A stretch of 64,000 nt of DNA from Lysinibacillus mangiferihumi (GCF_003049665.1 NZ_PYWM01000001.1:306995-370994), one strand, 5' to 3'; shown: positions 27,364-37,638, numbered from the stretch's first letter. Made by a program: numbers and translations. The notes: generated from the sequence alone by a model not told the origin.

Positions 27364-27606
27364 TTAATGACCGCCACCAGGTACGTGAATGAATGTTGTA
27401 TAGTACGTGAAGCCAGCGAAGAATACAGTTAAATATGCTCCGAAAATGTACATGTACATACGTTCTGAAAGGTTCAAGAAGCCTAATAATAAGAATAAAC
27501 CTGTATTACCTACGAATAATAGCGATACCTCGTTCATACCACCAAGGTAGAACATAACTGCAAAAATACCTGTCCAGAATGCCATAACTTTATACATATT
27601 ATCCAT
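27364..27606 (-). CDS. DUF2626 small membrane protein (YqgY type)
   Basis: An 80-residue protein with three hydrophobic helices (KVMAFWTGIFAVMFYLGG, LLFVGNTGLFLLLGFL and YIFGAYLTVFFAGFTYY) and a His/Gly C-terminus. It matches the DUF2626 pattern by eye. ATG at 27606 is behind AAAGGAGGGG. It follows the yqgW-yqgX pair as yqgY does in B. subtilis. Function unknown. Confidence 0.75.
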   Translation of the reverse strand: MDNMYKVMAFWTGIFAVMFYLGGMNEVSLLFVGNTGLFLLLGFLNLSERMYMYIFGAYLTVFFAGFTYYTTFIHVPGGGH

Positions 27607-27725
27607 GAAGATTTCCCCTCCTTTTGCCCACGACACAATAATCTCTTACTCATTATAAATGATATGAAAGGTGTCTGTAAACTGGAACTTCTGCTTCTTT
27701 GTGACAAACAAATGGATTTTACAAA

Positions 27726-28436
27726 TTAGCTATCAATTTCTGTCACGTTAATTTCATATTTGCATAAATCGCAGTTATGTACCATGCTTTCGATTTGGAA
27801 AAATTCATTATTAGAGAATAATGCATTTAATTGTCCTTTTAAGTAAGATTCGTGTAAAGTACAAACGATGTCCGAGTGGGTATTAAGCTGCTCTTGAAAT
27901 GGGCAATTAAAAATGGAGAAAATCACTTTTTTCCCTTTTTCCGTTTGCTGTATTTGTGGAGTATAGCCAATTAATGCAGCATTGTCTGTTAATAGCTGAA
28001 GCTTGTGTTCGAAGGATAGCATGTTATTTAGTTTTAATTCAGCATTTACATAATTTTTCATTTGTTGATAGCCATCTTGATAACTAATTTCCTGACATTT
28101 AGTTAAAGCAGATGGTCCTAACTCTTGTACTAACTGGATCGTCCATTTTAATAAGCGCTCCTCATCACGTCTAGGGAATGTTAGTGAAACACCTTTTTCA
28201 GATGCCTTATAAACACGACCAGGTCGTCCGCCTTTACCAGTTTTTGCGAAGTCTGCTGTAATAATATTAATTTCTGAGAGCTTGGTTAAGTGAAGGCGTG
28301 CAACATTTGGATGAATGCTGAATTTATCAGCAATATTTTGTACAGTTACCGTTTTTTTCTCTTTTAAAATATACTCATAAATGGAGTATCTCGTTTCGTC
28401 GGCTAAAGTACTAGTAATTTTTAATGGATGGATCAT
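27726..28436 (-). CDS. HTH transcriptional regulator with C-terminal cysteine cluster (SufR-like)
   Basis: A 236-residue regulator. The N-terminal winged HTH (residues about 10-75) includes SIHPNVARLHLTKLSEINII and GGRPGRVYKAS, the wing seen in ArsR/DeoR-like and SufR proteins. The C-terminal domain holds four cysteines, in IFNCPFQ, IVCTLHE and HNCDLCKYE. This suggests a redox-sensitive iron-sulphur cluster as in SufR, or a zinc site. Targets are unknown; it is divergent from the comG operon, with 324 bp between them. Confidence 0.75.
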   Translation of the reverse strand: MIHPLKITSTLADETRYSIYEYILKEKKTVTVQNIADKFSIHPNVARLHLTKLSEINIITADFAKTGKGGRPGRVYKASEKGVSLTFPRRDEERLLKWTIQLVQELGPSALTKCQEISYQDGYQQMKNYVNAELKLNNMLSFEHKLQLLTDNAALIGYTPQIQQTEKGKKVIFSIFNCPFQEQLNTHSDIVCTLHESYLKGQLNALFSNNEFFQIESMVHNCDLCKYEINVTEIDS

Positions 28437-28621
28437 TTACATCACCTCATTGTATTATTTGAAAAATTGCTGTTAATGAAAAGTTAGGAAAAAAATCATG
28501 CTGATTCTATTATATTGCATTATTGGAAAAGATACAGATTCTTTAGGCTTAAATATTATCTTTTTCATATGTTTTGTTCATATTTTGTGAAAATTTGTAT
28601 GTTATCCACAACATTTTTAGA

Positions 28622-28705
28622 AAAATCTGCATTTGCTAGTGAAATATCCATCAAATTTTTTTTTTAGAAAAAGGGCTTTTCTCGTAACGTGTTCCTCTTT
28701 ATACT
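28622..28705 (+). promoter_or_regulatory. Candidate ComK site and promoter of comG
   Basis: A perfect AAAA-N5-TTTT box lies at 28668-28680, with a one-mismatch partner AAAA-N5-ATTT at 28622-28634; the gap is 33 nt, about three helical turns. TATACT at 28700-28705 could be the -10. ComK binds paired AT-boxes like these upstream of comG in B. subtilis. Otherwise the divergent gap 28437-28760 is AT-rich and holds no gene. Confidence 0.6.
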
Positions 28706-28760
28706 AGGAAATAACGAATAGAGCGGTCATATTCGAATGAACTAGAAAGAAGGGGTAACT

Positions 28761-29783
28761 ATGCAAACTTTTGAATCTGTTGTAGAACAAAAGAGTGAGC
28801 ATCTTTTAGTGAAAGCCTATCATTTTGGTGCTTCGGATTTATTACTTATACCGCAAGAAAATCGGTATATAATCTATTTTCGAAAATATGATAAGTTGCT
28901 GACAGCAGGAGAGCTCCCCACTGAACTCGCCGAGCGTATCGTATCCTATTATAAATTTTTAGCAGCATTAGATATTAGTGAGCGACGTAAACCACAAAGC
29001 GGCTCTTTTCAGAAAATAGTGGAGCAAAATCGTTTTGCTTTACGCGTTTCCACACTTCCTTCTGCTTATTTAAAAGAAAGCCTGATTATACGGCTTCTAC
29101 TTCAAAACCACGCATTTCCACTTACATCCTTAAGCTATTCCAAATGTGCAGCTGATAAGTTAACAAATCTAGTGGACAATCAACAAGGCATTTTATTGTT
29201 TTGCGGCGCAACGGGCACTGGTAAAACAACGTCTTTGTACTCTTTAATACACCATTGTTCTAGCGAGCTTCAACGCCATGTTATTTCATTAGAAGATCCT
29301 GTAGAAAATAAACAAGTCAATCTTCTTCAAATTCAAGTAAATGAACGAGCTGGCATTACTTATGCGGCGGGCTTAAAAGCGATTTTGCGGCATTCGCCAG
29401 ACGTGATTATGATCGGTGAAATACGCGATCAAGAAACAGCTAAAATTGCTATTGAAGCAGCTCTTACAGGTCATTTAGTGCTGTCAACTATTCACGCTAA
29501 GGATTCAGTAAGTTGTCTCTATCGGCTTTTAGATTTAGGGGTGTCACCAGAAGAGCTGCGTCAAACAGTAATTGCTATTGTGGCACAAATGTTACTTCAC
29601 ATTCCGCAACAGCAAGAGGAAAGACGAGCATTATTTGAAATATTATGTGATCGCCACCTTGATCATGCCATTCAAGCTTTGATACAAAAATCGCATTATG
29701 CAATGCCTTATCGTCTTACGTTGGCTGGTCAAAAAGAAGAAATTATGAGGCAACAATATGCTGCAGCTCAGAGCGTTTATTGA
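28761..29783 (+). CDS. comGA: Competence type II/IV-like secretion ATPase ComGA
   Basis: Cytosolic hexameric ATPase that powers assembly of the transformation pseudopilus for DNA uptake. Walker A is GATGTGKTTSLYS, and the Asp-box region is ISLEDPVENKQ. The Walker B-like stretch is DVIMIGEIRDQETAKIAIEAALTGHLVLSTIHA, with the family His in LSTIHA. At 340 residues it matches short ComGA proteins without the N-terminal MshEN domain. First gene of comGA-GG; it overlaps comGB by 26 bases. Expression is probably limited to competence through the ComK-like site upstream. Confidence 0.95.
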   Translation: MQTFESVVEQKSEHLLVKAYHFGASDLLLIPQENRYIIYFRKYDKLLTAGELPTELAERIVSYYKFLAALDISERRKPQSGSFQKIVEQNRFALRVSTLPSAYLKESLIIRLLLQNHAFPLTSLSYSKCAADKLTNLVDNQQGILLFCGATGTGKTTSLYSLIHHCSSELQRHVISLEDPVENKQVNLLQIQVNERAGITYAAGLKAILRHSPDVIMIGEIRDQETAKIAIEAALTGHLVLSTIHAKDSVSCLYRLLDLGVSPEELRQTVIAIVAQMLLHIPQQQEERRALFEILCDRHLDHAIQALIQKSHYAMPYRLTLAGQKEEIMRQQYAAAQSVY

Positions 29784-30840
29784 CAAACTACAACTGGATT
29801 ATAAAAGAACAACAAAGTGGCGACTAAAAGAACAAGCACAATTTATTAGGCGTTTAAGTGTCTTAATACAGGAAGGCTATTTGTTTGCTCAAGCGGTGTC
29901 CATGCTGCTGCCACACCATGTAAAAAACCATGAGGAGGTACAACAATTTGTAGATGAAGCACTTAAACAAGGCAAAGGTGTTATTGGCGTATTTGACACT
30001 TTACAATTAGCCAAGCATTATTTAGTAGCCATTTCAATTGCTGAACATAATGGCCATTTGGTTGAAGCATTAGGTGGTGTGGCCAAGCAAATGGCGTTGA
30101 GCCAAGAGACTAAGAAAAAATTAATAAAGTTACTTTTGTATCCAGTAGTATTGATTGTATTTTTATTATTGTTGTTTCTGTTATTTCGTACTTTTTTCTT
30201 TCCTAATATTGAAGCAATGGTGACAAGTCGCAACGATTATGCAACAGAGGAACAGTCGTCTATTGCCGTATCTAAATTATTACTACATGTTCCAGACGTA
30301 TTTATCGTAGTGTTTTTTGTTTTGACTTTAGCTAGCATCATTTTTCAGCGTATGCTAAAAAGGTTATCGGTTGCTCGACAGCTCCAAATAATGTTAAAAA
30401 CACCTTTTGTGAATAGCTATTTTCGCTTAACCATTACAAAACAATTTTCTGCTTATTTGGGTAGCTTGCTGCACAGTGGTTTTTCCTTACAAGCAAGCTT
30501 GCAGATTTTAGAGCGACAACGGTACCAACCGAATGTACGCTTTTTAGCTAGTCGCATAAAGGAAAGGGTTACTTTTGGAGATACGTTAACACAGGCAGTT
30601 TCTTTACTTCCAGTGTGGCAAAACGATTTTGCAACGTTTGTAGAGCATGGGGAGCAAAGCGGTTACTTAGGGAAGGAATTAGTATTATATAGTGAATTAT
30701 TGTTAGAAAAGCAAGAACTCCTGTTGCAAAGATTGCTTGCATTTGTACAACCAACGTTTTTTGTTTTTATTGCTTTATGTATTGTTGCGGCCTATGTCAG
30801 TCTATTGTTACCGATTTATCACATGATTGAACTTATATAG
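29758..30840 (+). CDS. comGB: Competence pseudopilus membrane platform protein ComGB
   Basis: Inner-membrane GspF/PilC-type platform that couples ComGA to pseudopilin assembly. The 360-residue protein has two T2SSF domains, starting near QAQFIRRLSVLIQEGYLF and ITKQFSAYLGSLLHSGFSL. Hydrophobic helices occur at about residues 120-145, 175-195 and 335-355. It starts inside comGA behind GAGG, so translation is coupled. Confidence 0.93.
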   Translation: MLQLRAFIDKLQLDYKRTTKWRLKEQAQFIRRLSVLIQEGYLFAQAVSMLLPHHVKNHEEVQQFVDEALKQGKGVIGVFDTLQLAKHYLVAISIAEHNGHLVEALGGVAKQMALSQETKKKLIKLLLYPVVLIVFLLLLFLLFRTFFFPNIEAMVTSRNDYATEEQSSIAVSKLLLHVPDVFIVVFFVLTLASIIFQRMLKRLSVARQLQIMLKTPFVNSYFRLTITKQFSAYLGSLLHSGFSLQASLQILERQRYQPNVRFLASRIKERVTFGDTLTQAVSLLPVWQNDFATFVEHGEQSGYLGKELVLYSELLLEKQELLLQRLLAFVQPTFFVFIALCIVAAYVSLLLPIYHMIELI

Positions 30841-30851
30841 GAGGACCTATC

Positions 30852-31193
30852 ATGAAACATATACAACAAGAAGGTGGATTTACTTTAATTGAAATGTTAA
30901 TTGTTCTGTTGATTATTTCTATTTTAATACTTATTACAATTCCAAATGTTACAAAACATTTTGCGACGATTGATGAAAAAGGATGTGCTGCATATATCTC
31001 GATGGTGCAAGGACAAGTCGAGGCTTATCGGGTAGATTTTATGGAGTATCCTACATTAGACGATTTGGTCAAAAAGGGATATTTAAAAGAGCAGGGAACG
31101 ACTTGTCCAAATAAGGAAAAGATCGTGATTACCACTAAAGGAGAAGTGCAATTAGCAAAACAATCCTCTACAGCAGAGGTTGATGGGCAATGA
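30852..31193 (+). CDS. comGC: Major competence pseudopilin ComGC
   Basis: Main subunit of the DNA-uptake pseudopilus. The type III signal GG-FTLIEMLIVLLIISILIL is cut by the prepilin peptidase ComC before Phe and N-methylated there; Glu5 of the mature protein is present. A C-terminal cysteine pair (one in EKGCAAY, one in GTTCPNK) could form the disulfide seen in B. subtilis ComGC. Its own AGGAGG ribosome site should give high translation. 113 residues. Confidence 0.95.
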   Translation: MKHIQQEGGFTLIEMLIVLLIISILILITIPNVTKHFATIDEKGCAAYISMVQGQVEAYRVDFMEYPTLDDLVKKGYLKEQGTTCPNKEKIVITTKGEVQLAKQSSTAEVDGQ

Positions 31194-31630
31194 ATCGCAT
31201 TAAAAATGAGCGAGGCTATACGCTGCTTGAAATGGTCATGGTGTTGTTTGTAGTAATGTCATTAACTGCTATTGTGACAAAATTATCAGTGAAAGTAGCT
31301 GAAGCAAAAGAAGTGGAACGCTTTTTTATGCAACTGCAATTAGACCTTCACTATTTGCAAACGTATAGTATGCACCACAAGGATTATATATTTATAAAAT
31401 TTGAACCACACTTACAACGTTACAGTATTAAAAAAGATTTTTTTACAACAGTATATACTCGCCCCTTTCCAAAAGGGGTGGAACTATTGACAGAGGGGAC
31501 AAACGTTTATACAGTGCGCTTTAACTTTATCGGTAATATGATGACCCCAGGGACACTTTATTTTCATACACCTCATGGGCTTAAAAAAGTAGTCATAACG
31601 TTAGGGCGAGGGAGAATGAGAGTCGAATGA
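31190..31630 (+). CDS. comGD: Minor competence pseudopilin ComGD
   Basis: Minor pseudopilin, 146 residues, with the N-terminal prepilin signal ERG-YTLLEMVMVLFVVMSL, then a globular domain. It overlaps comGC by ATGA and comGE by 4 bases. It probably helps initiate the pseudopilus with ComGE-GG. Confidence 0.88.
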   Translation: MNRIKNERGYTLLEMVMVLFVVMSLTAIVTKLSVKVAEAKEVERFFMQLQLDLHYLQTYSMHHKDYIFIKFEPHLQRYSIKKDFFTTVYTRPFPKGVELLTEGTNVYTVRFNFIGNMMTPGTLYFHTPHGLKKVVITLGRGRMRVE

Positions 31631-31941
31631 ATGAAACAGGCTACTCATTTGTTGAAACAATTGTTTCTGTTGTTATTGTAATGGTGCTCTGCTCGACGTT
31701 AATTCCGATTAGCTACACAATGAAAACAACACTCTATCATCAAAAGCTTGAAGTTGCCGCTGCCGAAACGGCTTATGAAGGGTTAAAGCACTATCGTTAT
31801 TTCCAGCAAGTTGCAGGAGTAAAAACGATTGACGATGTAGATTATCATTGGCTATTTGATGGACAGAAAATATGTGTCACATTTCAAAATACAAGAGAAC
31901 TGCGTCAAAAGTGTATCGAATTAGCAGGTGAAATTCGATGA
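31627..31941 (+). CDS. comGE: Minor competence pseudopilin ComGE
   Basis: Short minor pseudopilin (104 residues). The signal ETG-YSFVETIVSVVIVMVL keeps Glu5. It overlaps both neighbours by 4 bases. Assignment follows operon order; the sequence family is poorly conserved. Confidence 0.8.
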   Translation: MNETGYSFVETIVSVVIVMVLCSTLIPISYTMKTTLYHQKLEVAAAETAYEGLKHYRYFQQVAGVKTIDDVDYHWLFDGQKICVTFQNTRELRQKCIELAGEIR

Positions 31942-32363
31942 ACGACAAAGGATATACTTTATTGGAAGCGCTGTTTCAAATAGTCGTCTTTGTGCTCGTT
32001 TGTCATGTTTTCGTCCTGATTATTCTGTGGGCAACTACAATGAAAACTTCTATCATGACGGATGAACATTCAAAATGGGAGTTATTTGTTTTCGAAATGA
32101 GTACGAATTTAGTAAATGCTACTTCCTTATCGGTAAGGCAAAATCAAAGAACGATCATGCTTCAAACAGCCAATACATGGCAGTATTTTGACTGCTATCA
32201 CAATATGATTCGACAAAGAGTGAATGGTGGTCATGTCCCGATGATTGTGGGTATAAACAATTGCCAGTTTCAATTGAGTGGCAATGAACTGACAATCGCT
32301 GTCGAATTTCCAAGCGGTTTAAAGAAGGAGCGGACCTATTTTGTACCAATTATTGAAAAATGA
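31938..32363 (+). CDS. comGF: Minor competence pseudopilin ComGF
   Basis: A 141-residue protein with prepilin-like start DKG-YTLLEALFQIVVFVLV. The C-terminal region (NNCQFQLSGNELTIAVEFPSG) is typical of ComGF. Two cysteines (in FDCYH and NNCQF) may pair. Overlaps comGE by 4 bases; comGG starts inside its 3' end. Confidence 0.85.
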   Translation: MNDKGYTLLEALFQIVVFVLVCHVFVLIILWATTMKTSIMTDEHSKWELFVFEMSTNLVNATSLSVRQNQRTIMLQTANTWQYFDCYHNMIRQRVNGGHVPMIVGINNCQFQLSGNELTIAVEFPSGLKKERTYFVPIIEK

Positions 32364-32541
32364 CAGAGGGGCTGTTTTTTTAATCGCAATTGCATTATTA
32401 TTTTTTGTAACTACTTTTGTTCTTACGTATTGCATGTCTTATGAGATTCAGTTTCGAACATATGATGGGTTAGAAAAGATGAATGTTCGAGCTACGATAA
32501 ATTTATTAGGACAAATTTTGTCAGACAGTGTAGAATCGTAG
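32341..32541 (+). CDS. comGG: Minor competence pseudopilin ComGG (short form)
   Basis: A 66-residue product starting at TTG 32341 inside comGF. NDRGAVFLIAIALLFFVTTF is a prepilin-like hydrophobic start that lacks Glu5, like some ComGG proteins. It is about half the length of B. subtilis ComGG (124 residues), and the globular part is nearly absent. Position as the seventh comG gene is the main support. Confidence 0.65.
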   Translation: MYQLLKNDRGAVFLIAIALLFFVTTFVLTYCMSYEIQFRTYDGLEKMNVRATINLLGQILSDSVES

Positions 32542-32557
32542 TAAGAAGGTGATTCGA

Positions 32558-33073
32558 ATGCGAAAAATATATTTAGTTGGCTTTATGGGCTGCGGGAAGA
32601 GTGCGTTAGGTAGACGGTTAAGTTATTTATTAAAATTACCCTACTATGATATGGATCATGAAATTGTCAGACAGCAGGGAATGACGATTCCACAAATTTT
32701 TGAGAAATATGGGGAGGCTCGTTTCCGTGAAATAGAAACGGAATTTTTGAAAAATTTCCGCGACGAAGCATGTATTATCTCTACAGGTGGCGGTGTGGCT
32801 ATAAATGGGGAAAACCGAAAAATTATGAGACGCAGTGGACTTGTATTCTTTTTAGATGCGACATTCGAAGATATTTATAAACGAATACAGCATGATCCCA
32901 ATCGACCAATAGTACAAAGATCGACGAAGGAAGAGTTAGAGGAGCTGTATCATTACAGAAGAAAGTTTTATCGCGATGCAGGACATATTCAAGTGCTGAC
33001 AGAAGGTAGAACGATTCGGCATATTCTAGAGTATTTAGTATTTCAAGTAAAAAGATTAAAAAGCGAACGATGA
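32558..33073 (+). CDS. aroK: Shikimate kinase
   Basis: Phosphorylates shikimate at the 3-OH in the aromatic amino acid pathway. The 171-residue protein has Walker A GFMGCGKSALGRRL, the substrate motif YYDMDHEIVRQQG, REIETEFL and STGGGVAIN; the lid arginine is in RPIVQRS. ATG at 32558 is chosen over GTG at 32549 for spacing from AGAAGG. It follows comG as in Bacillus. Confidence 0.94.
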   Translation: MRKIYLVGFMGCGKSALGRRLSYLLKLPYYDMDHEIVRQQGMTIPQIFEKYGEARFREIETEFLKNFRDEACIISTGGGVAINGENRKIMRRSGLVFFLDATFEDIYKRIQHDPNRPIVQRSTKEELEELYHYRRKFYRDAGHIQVLTEGRTIRHILEYLVFQVKRLKSER

Positions 33074-33224
33074 TTGATTTATACGACTGCAATATTCGTC
33101 TTTTAAGTTAATTTAAAAAATGTTTGCCTTTTCAATGCAATCAATGTTAGGATATAGACTAATAAGATAACTTTTTGTACATTGAATACTAAATAGTACC
33201 AAGAGCATTCTTGGGCGGATGATT

Positions 33225-33453
33225 GTACGGGGAGAGCGCGTGTAGACGCCACCGAAGGAGCAAGTAGCAAAGGGCTATGAATCTCTCAGGTAAAAGGACT
33301 CGTACAAGACGCAACTCTGGAGAGAGCTGTAATACAACAGCCACCAAAGGGGAAAGCCTACTAAATTGGCATTTTCGCAATGCGAGTTAGTTTGGTGTAA
33401 CTTTCAGGTGCAAGGACAGAGAATCCCGAAAAGGGGTTCGTCTGTCTTTTTTT
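33225..33453 (+). ncRNA. Tandem glycine riboswitch
   Basis: Two glycine aptamers precede gcvT. Aptamer 1 is 33225-33305 (P1 GTACG/CGTAC; GACGCCACCGAAGGAGCAAG; CTCTCAGGTAAAAGGAC). Aptamer 2 is 33315-33421 (P1 CTCTG/CAGAG; CAGCCACCAAAGGGGAAAGCC; CTTTCAGGTGCAAGGAC). The terminator (GACAGAGAATCCC / GGGGTTCGTCTGTC plus T-run, 33415-33453) uses the 3' P1 strand of aptamer 2. Glycine binding therefore blocks termination: an ON switch. No gene lies in 33074-33613; 33454-33613 shows only the gcvT ribosome site. Confidence 0.95.
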
Positions 33454-33613
33454 ATGTCTAGACATTTGTCAAAGTACAATCGAGGCACATAGTTTTTCGT
33501 TTGGCACAAAGGATAACTGCCTTAGCGTACTTAAGGCGTATGCGCTTGAAATGTCAAAAAAGCAGACGAACTACTACCAGTAAAATGATACGAACAATAA
33601 GGAGGCAATAGTA

Positions 33614-34717
33614 ATGACGAATGAATTAAAACGTACACCTCTATTTGACGAATACGCAAAGTATGGTGGTAAAACAATTGACTTCGGTGGATGGGAATTG
33701 CCAGTACAATTTACTTCTATTAAAGAAGAACATGATGCAGTGCGTAATCGTGCAGGCTTATTTGATGTGTCTCATATGGGCGAAATTTTAGTAACGGGTC
33801 CAGATGCACTAGCGTTTTTACAAAATCTTTTGTCCAATGACATCGCTAAAATTGCTACTGGTCAAGCGCAATACAATGCAATGTGCTATGAAGATGGTGG
33901 CGTTGTCGATGATTTATTAACTTACAAACTTGCAGATGATCATTATTTACTATGTGTCAACGCAGCCAATATTGAAAAAGACTTTGATTGGATGATGGAA
34001 AATCAACATCAGTATGATGTCACAATTGACAATCAATCCGAAGCTTTTGCACAAATCGCTTTACAAGGACCACTTGCAGAAGAGCTTCTTCAATCATTAA
34101 CGGCTACGGATGTAAGTGCGATTAAATATTTCCGCTTCCAAGAGGATGTTGACATTGCAGGACATAAAGCGTTAGTATCTCGCAGTGGTTACACGGGTGA
34201 AGATGGCTTTGAATTGTACGGTGCTCCAGCGGATATTAAAGCTCTTTGGGCTATTATTTTAGAGGCAGGAAAAGACAAAGGCGTTGTGCCAGCAGGCTTA
34301 GGTTGCCGTGATACATTGCGCTTTGAAGCGGGTCTGCCACTTTATGGGCAGGAACTTTCTGCTACAATTTCACCACTTGAAGCGGGCATTGGCTTTGCTG
34401 TGAAATTGAATAAAGATGACTTCATTGGGCATGATGCGTTAGTAGCACAAAAAGAGAATGGTTTAGCGCGTAAAATTGTCGGTATTGAAATGATTGATAA
34501 AGGGATTCCACGTCATGGTTACAAAGTGTTCAAGGATGGTCAAGAAATCGGTGAAGTGACAACAGGTACGCAGTTGCCTTCTTCAAAACGTAATGTTGGT
34601 AACGCCTTAATTGACAGCCAATTCGCAACTATCGGAACAGAATTGGAAATCGAAATTCGTGGTAAGCACTTAAAGGTAGTAACAGTTGAAACACCGTTTT
34701 ACAAGCGTTCAAAATAA
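33614..34717 (+). CDS. gcvT: Glycine cleavage system T protein (aminomethyltransferase)
   Basis: Transfers the methylene group from the aminomethyl-lipoyl H protein to tetrahydrofolate, releasing ammonia. The 367-residue protein starts [27 protein letters not shown]. It contains the folate-site DVSHMGEI and ARG-type motif [14 protein letters not shown], then [19 protein letters not shown]. Strong GGAGG upstream. First gene of gcvT-PA-PB behind the glycine riboswitch; the H protein gene lies elsewhere. Confidence 0.97.
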   Translation: MTNELKRTPLFDEYAKYGGKTIDFGGWELPVQFTSIKEEHDAVRNRAGLFDVSHMGEILVTGPDALAFLQNLLSNDIAKIATGQAQYNAMCYEDGGVVDDLLTYKLADDHYLLCVNAANIEKDFDWMMENQHQYDVTIDNQSEAFAQIALQGPLAEELLQSLTATDVSAIKYFRFQEDVDIAGHKALVSRSGYTGEDGFELYGAPADIKALWAIILEAGKDKGVVPAGLGCRDTLRFEAGLPLYGQELSATISPLEAGIGFAVKLNKDDFIGHDALVAQKENGLARKIVGIEMIDKGIPRHGYKVFKDGQEIGEVTTGTQLPSSKRNVGNALIDSQFATIGTELEIEIRGKHLKVVTVETPFYKRSK

Positions 34718-34742
34718 AATTTGAAAAGAGGGACCTACATTT

Positions 34743-36089
34743 ATGAAACATCGTTATTTACCAATGACGGAGCAAGACAAACAAGACATGTTAGACGTAG
34801 TTGGTGTATCGTCAGTCGATGAGTTATTCGAGGATATTCCTGAAAAAGTTCGTTTCAAAGGCCTTTATGATATTAAAGAAGCAAAATCAGAATCAGCACT
34901 TTTAAAAGAGTTATCAGCACTCGCTGCAAAAAATAAAGATACAAATGCGAACGTATCATTTTTAGGTGCAGGTGTCTACAATCACTATAAACCGATTATC
35001 GTAGACCATGTCATTTCTCGTTCTGAATTTTATACAGCCTATACTCCGTACCAACCTGAAATTTCACAAGGGGAATTACAAGCGATTTTTGAATTCCAAA
35101 CAATGATTGCGGAGCTTACAGGCATGGATCTTGCCAACTCCTCTATGTATGACGGTGGAACAGCACTGGCAGAAGCAGGGATGCTAGCTGCAGGTCATAC
35201 ACGTCGTAAGAAAATTTTAGTATCTGAAACGGTTCACCCTGAATATCGTGATGTCGTTGCTACATATGCATACGGTCAATCAATCGACATCGTTACAATT
35301 CCTCATAAAGATGGTGTCACAGATGTAGAAGCTTTAAAAGAGCTAATTGATGAAAATACAGCGGCTGTTATTGCACAATATCCAAACTTCTTCGGTCAAG
35401 TAGAAGATTTACAAGTTATCGGAGATATTGCACATGATGCGAAAAGTTTATTTGTTGTATCATCTAACCCACTTGCACTAGGAATTTTAACACCACCAGG
35501 TAAGCTTGGTGCCGATATTTGCGTTGGCGATGCACAAGTATTTGGTATTGCGGAAAGCTTCGGCGGTCCACACTGTGGATTCTTCGCTGTCACAACAAAA
35601 TTAATGCGTAAAGTGCCTGGTCGTCTTGTTGGGGAAACAGTAGATGGTGAAGGTCGTCGTGGTTATGTGTTAACACTACAAGCGCGTGAACAGCATATTC
35701 GTCGCGATAAAGCAACATCGAATATTTGTTCAAACCAAGCGCTGTTAGCTCTAGCAGCATCTGTTGCAATGACTGCTTTAGGCAAGCAAGGCGTACGCGA
35801 AATGGCCATGCAAAATATTGCGAAAACACGCTACGCAAAAAATGCTTTTGAAGCGGCAGGCTTTACAGTGGCATTCCAAGGTGCACACTTTAACGAAATC
35901 GTTGTAAAAACAAATAAATGCGTGAAAGAAATCAACAAAGGCTTACTTGAAAAAGGCATTATCGGCGGTTATCCATTAGGTCAAACATACGATGCACTGA
36001 AGCAACATGTACTAATCGCTGTCACAGAATTACGCACGAAGGAAGAAATTGATGCACTTGTTGCAGAAATGGGGGCTCTCAATGCATAA
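34743..36089 (+). CDS. gcvPA: Glycine dehydrogenase (decarboxylating) subunit 1
   Basis: N-terminal half of the two-subunit P protein. With GcvPB it decarboxylates glycine and loads the lipoyl arm of H protein. The 448-residue length is normal, starting [20 protein letters not shown]. It contains [13 protein letters not shown] and [14 protein letters not shown], typical of GcvPA. It lacks the PLP lysine, which sits in GcvPB. It overlaps gcvPB by 8 bases. Confidence 0.97.
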   Translation: MKHRYLPMTEQDKQDMLDVVGVSSVDELFEDIPEKVRFKGLYDIKEAKSESALLKELSALAAKNKDTNANVSFLGAGVYNHYKPIIVDHVISRSEFYTAYTPYQPEISQGELQAIFEFQTMIAELTGMDLANSSMYDGGTALAEAGMLAAGHTRRKKILVSETVHPEYRDVVATYAYGQSIDIVTIPHKDGVTDVEALKELIDENTAAVIAQYPNFFGQVEDLQVIGDIAHDAKSLFVVSSNPLALGILTPPGKLGADICVGDAQVFGIAESFGGPHCGFFAVTTKLMRKVPGRLVGETVDGEGRRGYVLTLQAREQHIRRDKATSNICSNQALLALAASVAMTALGKQGVREMAMQNIAKTRYAKNAFEAAGFTVAFQGAHFNEIVVKTNKCVKEINKGLLEKGIIGGYPLGQTYDALKQHVLIAVTELRTKEEIDALVAEMGALNA

Positions 36090-37545
36090 CGAAAATCAAT
36101 CACTCATTTTTGAAATTACAAAAGAAGGTCGCGTAGGGTATAGTTTAGAAGCGTTAGATGTACCAGAAATCGATCTTGCGGATTTACTTCCTGCAAACTG
36201 TATTCGTGAAGAAGCGGCGGAGTTACCAGAAGTTTCTGAGCTTGATATTATGCGTCATTATACTGCGCTATCTCGTCGTAACCACGGTGTAGACTCTGGT
36301 TTCTATCCACTTGGTTCATGTACGATGAAGTACAATCCAAAAATCAATGAGTCAGTGGCACGTCTATCTGGCTTTGCCAATGTACACCCATTACAAGATG
36401 AATCTACTGTTCAAGGTGCAATGGAACTTCTTTATGAACTGCAAACGTCTTTAGTCGAAATTACAGGGATGGATGAAGTCACATTACAACCAGCGGCAGG
36501 TGCGCATGGTGAATGGACAGCATTAATGATGATTCGTGCTTTCCATGAAGCGAATGGCGAAGGACATCGTAATAAAGTCATCGTTCCTGACTCTGCACAC
36601 GGTACAAATCCAGCATCAGCAACAGTTGCAGGCTTTGAAACAATTACAGTTAAATCTGATGAAAACGGCTTAGTCGATATCGAGGATTTACGTAAAGTTG
36701 TAGGGCCAGACACAGCGGCATTAATGTTAACAAACCCAAATACACTAGGTTTATTTGAAGAAAATATTATCGAAATGGCAGAGCTTATTCATGAAGTTGG
36801 CGGGAAAGTATACTACGATGGCGCTAACTTAAATGCCGTAATGAGTAAAGCACGTCCTGGCGATATGGGCTTTGACTGTGTACACTTAAACTTACACAAA
36901 ACATTTACAGGTCCACACGGTGGCGGTGGTCCAGGTTCAGGTCCAGTAGGCGTAAAGGCTGATTTAATTCCATTCCTACCAAAACCAGTTCTTGTCCGAA
37001 CAGAAGATGGCACATACCACTTCGATTACGAGCGTCCACAATCAATCGGCCGCGTTAAACCTTACTATGGAAACTTTGGCATTAACGTACGTGCTTATAC
37101 GTATATCCGTACAATGGGTCCAGATGGCTTAAAAGCTGTTACAGAATATGCTGTACTCAACGCAAACTACATGATGCGTCGTCTAGAGCCATTCTACGAA
37201 CTACCTTATAACCGTCATTGCAAGCATGAATTTGTATTATCTGGTCGTCGTCAAAAGAAACTGGGCGTTCGTACATTAGATATCGCAAAACGTCTGTTAG
37301 ACTTTGGCTACCATCCACCAACAACGTACTTCCCACTCAATGTGGAAGAGGCGCTAATGATCGAGCCTACAGAAACAGAATCAAAAGAAACATTAGATGC
37401 TTTCTGCGACATTATGATTCAAATCGCCAAAGAAGCAGAAGAAAACCCATCGATCGTACAAGAAGCACCACATACAACAGTCGTATCTCGCCTAGACGAA
37501 ACACGCGCTGCCCGTACACCAGTGCTTCGTTATCAAAAAGCATAA
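36082..37545 (+). CDS. gcvPB: Glycine dehydrogenase (decarboxylating) subunit 2
   Basis: PLP-carrying half of the P protein, 487 residues. The PLP lysine is in [16 protein letters not shown]; other motifs are [13 protein letters not shown] and [12 protein letters not shown] at 36082 lies inside the end of gcvPA. Last gene of the operon and last backbone gene before the accessory island; in B. subtilis this position is followed by yqhL/lipM, which are absent here. Confidence 0.97.
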   Translation: MHNENQSLIFEITKEGRVGYSLEALDVPEIDLADLLPANCIREEAAELPEVSELDIMRHYTALSRRNHGVDSGFYPLGSCTMKYNPKINESVARLSGFANVHPLQDESTVQGAMELLYELQTSLVEITGMDEVTLQPAAGAHGEWTALMMIRAFHEANGEGHRNKVIVPDSAHGTNPASATVAGFETITVKSDENGLVDIEDLRKVVGPDTAALMLTNPNTLGLFEENIIEMAELIHEVGGKVYYDGANLNAVMSKARPGDMGFDCVHLNLHKTFTGPHGGGGPGSGPVGVKADLIPFLPKPVLVRTEDGTYHFDYERPQSIGRVKPYYGNFGINVRAYTYIRTMGPDGLKAVTEYAVLNANYMMRRLEPFYELPYNRHCKHEFVLSGRRQKKLGVRTLDIAKRLLDFGYHPPTTYFPLNVEEALMIEPTETESKETLDAFCDIMIQIAKEAEENPSIVQEAPHTTVVSRLDETRAARTPVLRYQKA

Positions 37546-37550
37546 TGTAT

Positions 37551-37586
37551 AAAAAACCGTTCACGTCAAGTTGAACGGTTTTTTTG
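37551..37586 (+). terminator. gcv operon terminator
   Basis: Hairpin AAAAAACCGTTCA / TGAACGGTTTTTT with an 8-base centre, just after the gcvPB stop. Confidence 0.92.
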
Positions 37587-37629
37587 TTCACACTTAAGCA
37601 ATCCAAACTATAGATAAAAATATAAAAAT

Positions 37630-37638
37630 TGATATAAT
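37630..37638 (+). promoter_or_regulatory. Extended -10 promoter of the kinase gene
   Basis: TGATATAAT: TG one base before TATAAT (37633-37638), about 50 bases upstream of the kinase ATG. No clear -35. Confidence 0.5.
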
